Shown here piece by piece: positions 56,839 through 64,000 of a DNA stretch of 64,000 nucleotides (the stretch's first letter is position 1; each line of letters opens with the position of its first letter). The notes under the pieces are model-generated. The model was not told the DNA's origin. It was given only the letters and a program-made list of their open reading frames with translations, and searched no databases. Source of the stretch: Saprospiraceae bacterium (lineage in GTDB: Bacteria; Bacteroidota; Bacteroidia; Chitinophagales; Saprospiraceae). The DNA lies in contig JADJNW010000005.1 of the NCBI GenBank assembly GCA_016714085.1, positions 1 to 64,000 of the forward strand, written 5' to 3'. The position numbers and the translations under genes were made by a program.

Positions 56839-58161
56839 CCTCCAAACCCATCCAATAATTCCTGAGGCAACTGCTTGAGGTCTTCGCGCCCAAGGCTTTG
56901 ATTTTCTCGGCCCTTCCGAGTAAGGTATGTCCGTGTTTCCGCGAATCTACTAATTTATTCATGGCATCATGATATGCGTTTTGGGCAAGATCAAGTCGCT
57001 GCCCAAGCGCGCGCAAATCCTCTACAAATGCACATAATTTATCATATAATAATCCGCTCTGTCGGGCAATTTCTATTACATTATTTTTTTGTTTTTCTTG
57101 CTTCCAGATGTAAGAAACGGTGCGCATCGTGGCGAGTAAGGTAGAGGTGGTCACGATCACAATATTACGGTCTAATGCATCTAAAAATAATTTATGATCA
57201 TATTGGGTAGCAATATTAAATGCGGGTTCGATTGGAACGAATAATAATAAATAATCCGGCGAATTAATTTGATATAAATGCTGATAATTTTTATCACTCA
57301 AATCCTTTACATGCTTGCGCAAACTGTCGCAATGTGCCTTGAGGCAGCGCTGTTTTTCGTTATCATCATTGGTATTATAAAATTGTTCATAAGCAACCAA
57401 TGAAACTTTTGAATCAAGTATTAGGTGCTTATTACCAGGCAGTTCGATAATAAAATCAGGACGTTTTTGCTGCCCATCTTCATCAAGGAAACTCGGTTGG
57501 GCGCGGTAGTGAATATCTTTAATAAGTCCGGCTTTTTCTAATAATAATTCCAGTCGAAATTCCCCCCAGTCGCCCTGCGTTTTATTATCGCCTTTAAGCG
57601 CGGTGGCGAGATTATTGGCGTCCTGGCTGAGTTGTTGATTGAGTAATCTTAAATTCTCAATTTCGGTTTTTAAAGAAATTCGATCTTTGGCTTCGTCAAT
57701 AAATTTTCGTTCAATAGAATCTTCAAAATCTTTAATTTTTTCGCGTAATGGATTTAATAAATCATTTAGTTGTTGGGTATTTTGTGATGTAAATTTTTGA
57801 CTTTTTTCTTCCAATAAACGATTGGCAAGGTTCTCAAACTCAATCCGGGCCTGCTGTTGAAGCTTTTCAACTTCCTGTTGTTGATTATTTAATTTTTCAT
57901 GTAAATATTTCAAATCCTGCTGCGCGGTCGTCAATTGCGTCGCCAAGCCCCGAATTTCCTCTTGTTTCTCCTGCAAATCTTCTTTTGTACATCCGTTTGC
58001 TGTTGCAAATGCTCATACAATTCCCGCAGCACATAACGCTTTTCCACTTCTGATGGAGACAATAAACCTTTGGTAAAACGCAATTTGGCCAGCAGCCAGG
58101 CGATCAAACCTCCAATGAGTAAACTCAGCAAAACAAGCGGCAAAAGGAGTGCATTTGACAT
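56823..58161 (-). CDS. rmuC: DNA recombination protein RmuC (two frameshifts)
   Basis: The restored protein is about 446 residues: an N-terminal membrane anchor (LLLPLVLLSLLIGGLIAWLL), a long coiled coil to about residue 190, and the RmuC nuclease-like domain. The domain shows TQGDWGEFRLELLLEKAGL, PDFIIELPGNKHLILDSKVS and LLLFVPIEPAFNIA. Two missing A's break it. One is near 57975 (restoring DVQKEDLQEKQEEIRG); one is near 56874 (restoring KQLPQELLDGFGGDFRR and a TAG at 56823-56825). RmuC limits inversions and rearrangements at repeats. The end of the gene forms part of a repeat next to the four-helix-bundle gene. Confidence 0.92.
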
Positions 58162-58281
58162 ATTTTTGTTTTTCTGTTCGTGTAAAATTGCAATATTATT
58201 GCCAGCTTGTCAACCTTTTAATGAATTTTTTGAAACAAATTGGTTTTAAAGTCGATTATTTTAAATAAAGACTTAATAATT

Positions 58282-59687
58282 TTATTTAGCTTTAAAGATT
58301 TTTAAAGTAAATGGCATATCATTCACTATAATTTTTACAAAATAAGCGCCAGTTGCTTGATTTTTTAAATCTAATTGAAATTGATTGACTCCATTTGCCA
58401 TTTTATTATATGGAGTAGATTTTATTAATGCTCCTTTTATATCATATAATTCTATTTTTATGAAAGCCGCTTTTTCGTTTTTGATTTGAATATTCAGTAA
58501 ATCCGTTGTTGGATTCGGATAAGTGGAAATCTCGATTTTATCTCTAGAAGCCTCTATATCTTCAATCCCGGTCAGCATTTTTTGAATCGCCCAGCTTACT
58601 ATATAAAAATGTAAAGTCGAATGCCCGTCCACACGCAGGAATTGCGTTGTATCTTCGACAATAGCGCTTAATGTATTTGTGCCGGATATTAAATTATTTA
58701 CATCGAGTATAAAATTAGCAGTATTTGGCATCACAAGCGTATTCCCATTTAAAATCCATTTTACTTTTAATGTATTAGGCGTTGGCGCGAGTAAATTCAG
58801 CTTAAATTCAATCGGATCGATCGTTGCAATAATCGACTGATCACTTGGGCTAAACTGCTCAATTGGATCGATTAATGCATGAATTTTTTCAATAATAGCT
58901 TCTCGACAGATCGCGCAAAACGGATTTCCCAATGCCCGCATTTTACAATTTTGATGAGGGCGATACCACATCGCAGAAACGCCTCCACAGCAATGTTGAT
59001 AAATACCAATTCCTTCAATATTATACCAATTTTTCCATTTTATTAAAGCCGGATCGGTTTGTTGACTCATATTAATCGCTTCCCCTGCATAAGCATCGCC
59101 TGCCCAATATTCATCGGCAAGATGCACAAATGAATGACCTAATTCATGGATGGCAATTTCGCTGGAAGATGACTCTGTGGATGCAACAGGATTCGTGCCG
59201 CCGCTCCCTCCATAATATGGACTATTTGTTAATATAAAAGCTTGATCATAAAGCGGAAAATTTTGCGCCAAAACATTAGAAATCGCAACAGCGCCCCGTG
59301 GCCACCAATAAGCGATGAATGCCACCAAAATCAAACGTAGAGCCGAAATAATTATTCACCGTACCCACTGATGCGCGGGTTCTGACACATCAGTAGCGTA
59401 CCCGGATGGCTGGCGCCGCTTTGATTGGAAGGTACTTTTATGATAAAAACATTAAAATACTTTTTATATGATATAAAAGGTTGCTGGGTAAAAAGTTCAT
59501 CGGAAAAATGTTGCGCATCATTTACAAATTTATTTAGTTCATTTGCTTGATAACCATCGCTTAAAATTACAATATTGATACGGCTATTAATGTCACCATT
59601 ATACAATAAGGTATCTTTATCAAAAATCTGTGCATTAATATTATAATAAGTGAATAAAATGCTGATGAAGAAGATTAAAGTTTTCAT
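58282..59687 (-). CDS. secreted M64 (IgA-peptidase-like) metallopeptidase with T9SS type A domain (several frameshifts)
   Basis: A signal peptide (MKTLIFFISILFTYYNINAQ) is followed by the M64 N-terminal block INIVILSDGYQANELNKF. The catalytic region has the zinc motif AIHELGHSFVHLADEYW and the typical SPYYGGSGG before it. CKMRALGNPFCAICREAI follows, with a cluster of cysteines and histidines. The C-terminus is a type A sorting domain (ISTYPNPTTDLLNIQI to GAYFVKIIVND). Between 59290 and 59395 three or four single bases are missing; restoring them gives TATDVSEPAHPVGTVNNYFG and FDFGGIHRLLV. The protein probably degrades proteins outside the cell. Its start overlaps the stop of the upstream lipoprotein gene (ATGA). 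Confidence 0.87.
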
Positions 59688-60193
59688 TTTTGTTTGAGGT
59701 TATGCTTTAATAATAAGGTACGGTTTTCTGAAGTATCAAGTATTTTTTCAAGCGTTATATATACAGTATTGATTTCTAATTGTGTACGAATAGAAAATTC
59801 CGCTTCACTCAGGTGAATCGTTCGGGTAGTCAATTGCCCATCGGCAGACACAGCTTCTACGGTTTTATGTAATGGATGATCCAGAATAATTTGCTTAATT
59901 AATTGCATATCCGTATCAAAAAAAGAACATATTAAATTATTCGATTCTGCATTTATACGTTCACTAGCAATATCTTGCTTTAGTTTTCCGGCAGTAATGA
60001 TATGATTGACCAGCACGGCTTTTTCGGTGTTTTTGATGCTGTCTTGCTCGATTTTAAAATTCAGGAAAATAACCTGCGGGCCTTGTTCTACTTCAGCATT
60101 TGCTTCAATCGCAGCAGGCGCACTCTGCTTTGTAGTTTTGCAAGATACAAGCCAAAGCGAACTAAATAATATCAATAAAATATGATACCTCAT
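59684..60193 (-). CDS. hypothetical lipoprotein upstream of the M64 peptidase
   Basis: 169 residues from the ATG at 60193: MRYHILLILFSSLWLVSCKT is a lipoprotein signal with Cys18. An upstream ATG at 60256 would bury it. The mature part is beta-rich with no motif I recognise (VIFLNFKIEQDSIKNTEKAV, FSIRTQLEINTVYITLEKIL). Its stop overlaps the start of the M64 peptidase gene by four bases. The pair is therefore translationally coupled, and the lipoprotein may be a partner, inhibitor or membrane anchor for the peptidase. I infer that from position only. Confidence 0.7.
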   Translation of the reverse strand: MRYHILLILFSSLWLVSCKTTKQSAPAAIEANAEVEQGPQVIFLNFKIEQDSIKNTEKAVLVNHIITAGKLKQDIASERINAESNNLICSFFDTDMQLIKQIILDHPLHKTVEAVSADGQLTTRTIHLSEAEFSIRTQLEINTVYITLEKILDTSENRTLLLKHNLKQK

Positions 60194-60361
60194 ATCATTT
60201 GTTTTGGGATTCGTATAATTTGGATTCAATATCCGATAAAAATATTGATCGCGCAATGTGTTAGACTGCTTTCCGAAGGAAAAGGTTGGGGAAATTAGAT
60301 TTATTGGATAGTTTTTTCGTATCCCAAAATTTTATACTTATTTACTTTTATTAATTGCGAT

Positions 60362-62008
60362 TTAAAGAAACAACGCCTCCCGCATCAAGGCCGGCGGCAT
60401 ATTCCCAATTTTTAATAATTTTTCATGAAATTCTTTTAAAGAAAAGGCATCGCCTTTCGCTTTTTTATATTCATCACGCATTTTGAGGATTTCGCTCATG
60501 CCCATGAAGTAACCAATAAAATAACCCGGGCGGGAACTGGCGGAATCAATCTCCAATTGCGCGGCCCAGCGCAGGAAGCCCACGCGATCGGTCATCAGTT
60601 GCACGGCTTCTTCGTAACTCATGCGACCACTGTGCATCCCCACATCATAAATCACGCGCGCGTTGCGCCAGAGCCGAAGTTGTAATTGCCGTAAGTGAAT
60701 ACGTTCATTCGGGAAGAATCCTGTTTCCTGCATGAGTTGTTCGTTATATAAACCCCAGCCTTCGCTGAAGATCGAAATGCCATTATTCTTGCGCAGCGGG
60801 CGTGGATGGTGCATTTGATACAAGCCTTGCACATGGTGGCCGCCATAAGTTTCATGCGGCGCGGTCACGATAATGACGCCCCAATCATGTTCTACAAGGT
60901 ATTCCTGTTTGGTCTTTTCATCCCATTGATGTTCAAAAGGATTAATCATCCATTGAGAAGTAAAAGTGCTGTCGGCATCCTTGCCACGAGCGATGGAGAA
61001 ATTGCCATAATAACTCGTCTTGCGCAGATACTCGGCGCGAGGCACAACATTTACGCGCTCTTGCCAGGGAATGGGCATGAGATCATTTTCAATAATATGT
61101 TGCTTGGAGCGATCCACCCAGTATTGATGCGCCTGGATCATGCTATCAGGATGCGGATAATCATTCTTGATCTCTTGCGCTAATTCCTGCCAGGTTTTCG
61201 TGGCATCAATTGTTGCAGCGACTTCCTCCAATTCTTTAACAGTAGCTTCAAATCTTTCCCAACCATAATTCCAGAGGCTTTCGGCATCATAATCGAGTAA
61301 ATATTGCTGCGTAAGCATTTGATTATAAGTCGTTTCGCCAATAGGGAAATCGCCTTTTTGACGCTTGGGGAGTTCATTTTTTAAAAAATCAATATAAGAT
61401 TCCAGGGCAGTTTTTGCTTCCGTATTTAATTTATTTAGCTCTTCTTGATTGTTTTTATCGATTATTGTAATAAAATCAGGCAATTCTTTATCAAATAAAG
61501 CGCGACTATTTTCCGCCATAAAAAGCCCCAATTCCTGGAATCGGGGGATATAAAATTCGAGCTGCGCCGCACCGTTCTTGAGTTGCACAGGAATCATTTT
61601 TAATCTTTCTGTAATATTATCGACTTTACTTTCCGTACTTCCAGGGCGATTTATAATATTCGACAAGGACCGAAAACTCATATAATCCCTGGGGTCGCGC
61701 TTCCAGGATTGAATGGATTCCTGCTCAATTTTACGTCCTGAAAGGATGCTATGCGCAAATTTCCAATCGATAAGATCATCGCCGGATAGTTGGCTGGTGT
61801 CAATAGCATTAAGTTGCTTTAATAATTCCTCCGTTTTATTTAATTCGGCTTGAAATGAAGCGGCGCTCAGATCATTAATGCCTTGATTTTCATCGAAATT
61901 AAATATTGTGATAAAATCATTTAGCTCTTGACTGGCATCCGCGGTTTGCTTGGGGTTTTGGCAACTTAATAAAAATAAAAATGCCAGGAATAGAGTTGTG
62001 TTTTTCAT
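60362..62008 (-). CDS. DUF885 family lipoprotein (probable zinc peptidase)
   Basis: 548 residues. MKNTTLFLAFLFLLSCQNPK is a lipoprotein signal with Cys16. The DUF885 domain fills the rest. It has the metal motif APHETYGGHHVQGLYQ (HExxxGHH type), ISIFSEGWGLYNEQLMQETG with the following Glu, SSRPGYFIGYFMGMSEILKM and a helical C-terminus. The family includes metal-dependent carboxypeptidase-like enzymes, but most members are uncharacterised. It stands alone with normal length. Confidence 0.88.
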   Translation of the reverse strand: MKNTTLFLAFLFLLSCQNPKQTADASQELNDFITIFNFDENQGINDLSAASFQAELNKTEELLKQLNAIDTSQLSGDDLIDWKFAHSILSGRKIEQESIQSWKRDPRDYMSFRSLSNIINRPGSTESKVDNITERLKMIPVQLKNGAAQLEFYIPRFQELGLFMAENSRALFDKELPDFITIIDKNNQEELNKLNTEAKTALESYIDFLKNELPKRQKGDFPIGETTYNQMLTQQYLLDYDAESLWNYGWERFEATVKELEEVAATIDATKTWQELAQEIKNDYPHPDSMIQAHQYWVDRSKQHIIENDLMPIPWQERVNVVPRAEYLRKTSYYGNFSIARGKDADSTFTSQWMINPFEHQWDEKTKQEYLVEHDWGVIIVTAPHETYGGHHVQGLYQMHHPRPLRKNNGISIFSEGWGLYNEQLMQETGFFPNERIHLRQLQLRLWRNARVIYDVGMHSGRMSYEEAVQLMTDRVGFLRWAAQLEIDSASSRPGYFIGYFMGMSEILKMRDEYKKAKGDAFSLKEFHEKLLKIGNMPPALMREALFL

Positions 62009-62061
62009 ACTTTAGGTGTTTTTATAGAATTATTATATTTTATTTACCAGCTATAATGTTT

Positions 62062-62442
62062 TTATTGCTGATTTGATGATCTTTTTATTTGTTCAACGCC
62101 CAATACAAAGGCAATGCCCAGCGTATAAGCTAATAAATCCGCCCAAGCGAATGATGTTCCGATAATGATATTGGCGATGTTTGAATGCTGTAATCCAAGT
62201 ATTTTAACGATTTTAAAATATTGTAAAATTTCTACTGCGTATGAAAAAATTAGAACACCAATCGCTGCTTTAAAATTAGAAATTTTTACAAAAGATTTTA
62301 CAAAACAATAAATTAAAATGACCACCAGAAAGTCGCCACCATAAGGTCGGATGATGGGATCATGTAAATATAAAGCGATTAATATTTCAATAATTAATAA
62401 AATAATCGTCCAGATGAAATAAGTGCTGTTGAATTGGAGCAT
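62062..62442 (-). CDS. DUF2809 family membrane protein
   Basis: 126 residues with four helices. The family opening LYLHDPIIRPYGGDFLVVIL and the later GTSFAWADLLAYTLGIAFVL are DUF2809 hallmarks. The function is unknown; its fold recalls VanZ-like small membrane proteins. It lies upstream of the DUF885 gene on the same strand, 53 bases away. Confidence 0.88.
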   Translation of the reverse strand: MLQFNSTYFIWTIILLIIEILIALYLHDPIIRPYGGDFLVVILIYCFVKSFVKISNFKAAIGVLIFSYAVEILQYFKIVKILGLQHSNIANIIIGTSFAWADLLAYTLGIAFVLGVEQIKRSSNQQ

Positions 62443-63368
62443 ATTGTGTAAAGAATCTGATTTTAGTTATGTGTAAATGATATAATAAACGTGTAACGGT
62501 TGGCTTTGGTGCCGTCTCCGTGGCGGTGTAGGCAGCTATACTGTGCCTTGCAGCTTTATGTTGATTCATTATTTTAATCTTCAAATATTTTTGCAATTTC
62601 CAATTTTTCAGTTAATCACCTTCTAAAAGTCTTGTATCTATATCACCAGCTTGAAAAGCAAATGTGCTTCATACTTTGTTGTCTCAACACATTACAATCC
62701 TCAATCTTTAATTTATTATCTTCCAACATCCAGATCCTGTTAAAATCCTAGCTTCTTAAGTGTTTTACTGATCAAGTGTTATACGATTCACCATCAAGTA
62801 TATCCTTATTTTATCTGATATGCCCCACTAGATATTGAGCTGTGAAAGGGCAAAATATAAATGGGGTATATCCATAACTCCTTATTTGCAAACTGTGACT
62901 ATTGATAAAAAATTATCATTTGAAGTGTTTTTCAAATGTTCTTCGATTATTTTTGTTAATGTCATTTGATTCTCTACATTAAAATTTTCAAAATAGAAAT
63001 TTACCCTTTGTTCGGCAAGTTAAACTGTGGATACATATGCTTTGTCAGTATAAAAGTGTGTTTTGTGAAACATACTGCTAACCTGATTTCAATGTTGCAC
63101 ATCAAATGCCAAATTGGTCCTGATTTTTTATTCTGGATAAAGGTCTTGCTTCAATAAATTCTTCACCACCATCGACAGACCTAGCAAAGGGCATATGAGA
63201 AAGACGAATAATCTTATTTCTTTCACCCCGGAATAAAATTTTATCAATGAAGTTATATTTATCCTTGTTCAAATTTTATTTTTTCAATTTTCGAACATCT
63301 ATGTACACGCCATATGGCGCATATTTTATAATAAGCCGCTATTTTTTAATAAAAATATAAAATCTCCA
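62443..63368. other. 926-base region without an intact gene, possibly decayed coding sequence
   Basis: No complete gene is visible. The minus strand keeps several short frames that read like broken protein: a 56-codon frame at 63102-63272, MTLTKIIEEHLKNTSNDNFL near 62970-62880, RSYGYTPFIFCPFTAQYLVG just after it, and WMLEDNKLKIEDCNVLRQQS near 62735-62675. I could not assign any of them to a family. The AT content is higher than in neighbouring genes. Confidence 0.4.
63102..63272 (-). pseudogene. unrecognised gene remnant
   Basis: A frame from a TTG at 63272 to TGA at 63102 reads IDKILFRGERNKIIRLSHMP followed by FARSVDGGEEFIEARPLSRI. The composition and lack of stops look protein-like, but no ATG, ribosome site or recognisable family supports a working gene. 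Confidence 0.3.
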
Positions 63369-64000
63369 TCATCTCAATTCATAAGCGACTACTGTATGTT
63401 TATTAAAAGTAGGAACGTAAATAATGCGCTTTTTGGCATCATAACCAATATCAGCGAGATTTATTTTAAGGGCTTGGGTATCAAGTAATTGGTGGACTGT
63501 TCCGTTGGTTTGCACATGATAGACCGCACCTCCCCAACTGGACACAATAAATTCAGTGGCGCTCACCCGTTCGATGCCGTCGGTACTTCCAAGCATGCCT
63601 TCGGCAATGGTAGTGAGTTGCTTATCGCTATTCGCTTTCAGGAGCTTCCCGCTATCAAGTATATAAAGGTCTTTGCCTATCGCAAGTACGCCATTTGGTC
63701 GCCGAAAATTTTCGAGATAAGTGCTGACATTACCATCTTTTACTTGAAACACTTTTTTCATATCCGAATCGGAAGTATAAATGACGCCTTTTTTGCTGAT
63801 AGTCAGATCATTGAGAAATTTTGCGCCTTCAATTTTTACACGCTGCGTGATCGTGCCTGTTTTGATGTCAATGGCTACGAGTTCGTCAATATTGTTCACC
63901 CACAAAGTGTTTTTGTACAAACCCAGTCCTTTGGGCGCGTTCAGACCAGTAACCCAATCTCGATTAATAATCTTGCCGTCGAGCCCCACTTTCGAGATAG
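63369..64000 (-). CDS. SMP-30/gluconolactonase-like beta-propeller protein (5' part cut by the window edge)
   Basis: At least 209 residues; the frame is open to the right edge, so the start and any signal peptide are missing. Propeller-like repeats are visible: GLNAPKGLGLYKNTLWVNNI with DELVAIDIKTG, GAKFLNDLTISKKGVIYTSD, NFRRPNGVLAIGKDLYILDS, and SSWGGAVYHVQTNGTVHQLL. The pattern FLNDLTISKKGVIYTSDS matches SMP-30/gluconolactonase-like proteins, in which Asn and Asp bind calcium. A sugar lactonase activity is possible but not shown. Confidence 0.75.
   Translation of the reverse strand, partial: ISKVGLDGKIINRDWVTGLNAPKGLGLYKNTLWVNNIDELVAIDIKTGTITQRVKIEGAKFLNDLTISKKGVIYTSDSDMKKVFQVKDGNVSTYLENFRRPNGVLAIGKDLYILDSGKLLKANSDKQLTTIAEGMLGSTDGIERVSATEFIVSSWGGAVYHVQTNGTVHQLLDTQALKINLADIGYDAKKRIIYVPTFNKHTVVAYELR

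Overview
The window looks like a chromosomal piece of a Bacteroidota bacterium, most likely in or near the Saprospiria (Saprospiraceae/Lewinella/Haliscomenobacter type). The evidence is several secreted proteins with type A or type B C-terminal sorting domains of the type IX secretion system (T9SS), a hybrid two-component regulator of the Bacteroidetes mannan/glycan type, TAnnTTTG-type promoter boxes, dockerin-like modules in large HYR-like adhesins, and A-rich leaders. The taxonomic placement is inference; no rRNA gene is present.

Layout. 1-2.7 kb: end of a sigma-54 activator gene, miaB, a DUF4349 lipoprotein. 2.9-3.7 kb: a broken conserved gene and a 21-bp tandem repeat. 3.8-11.1 kb: three secreted proteins (lipase, serine protease, LVIVD-repeat protein). 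11.1-17.2 kb: thioesterase, miaA, then a forward cluster of lipid acyltransferase, pentameric ligand-gated-channel-like protein and two small membrane proteins, and an endonuclease/phosphatase-family protein. 17.6-25.4 kb: two giant adhesin-like genes, the first with six 110-residue repeats. 25.4-30.1 kb: small membrane protein, HMG-CoA lyase, Mpo1-like dioxygenase, and a type B T9SS surface protein. 30.3-42.9 kb: a complete intracellular beta-mannan pathway (hybrid regulator, cellobiose 2-epimerase, GH130 mannosylglucose phosphorylase, sodium/sugar symporter, GH26 mannanase, divergent GH5-like enzyme). 43.0-43.2 kb: tRNA-Leu and tRNA-Gly. 43.4-52.9 kb: polyphosphate kinase, DUF72, biotin genes bioD, bioA and bioB interrupted by a decayed toxin-antitoxin pair, GNAT and peroxiredoxin, then tpiA. 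53-62.4 kb: S24-type repressor with operator-like repeats, biotin carboxylase, a four-helix-bundle (S23/IVS-like) gene with inverted repeats, rmuC, M64 peptidase, DUF885 and DUF2809 proteins. 62.4-63.4 kb: apparently decayed or non-coding. The right edge cuts a beta-propeller protein.

How genes work together. The mannan block fits the known route: GH26/GH5 cut mannan outside the cell, the symporter imports mannobiose, the epimerase makes mannosyl-glucose, and the GH130 phosphorolyses it to mannose-1-phosphate and glucose. No SusC/SusD pair is seen. The secreted T9SS proteins point to a surface-attached polymer-degrading life style.

Sequence quality. At least a dozen genes, including conserved housekeeping genes (miaB, ppk, bioA, rmuC), carry single-base indels. 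Nearly all are a base missing from a homopolymer. One adhesin repeat is replaced by about 150 bases that look like a degraded copy of itself. I read these mostly as sequencing or assembly errors, and I annotate the genes at their restored full span.
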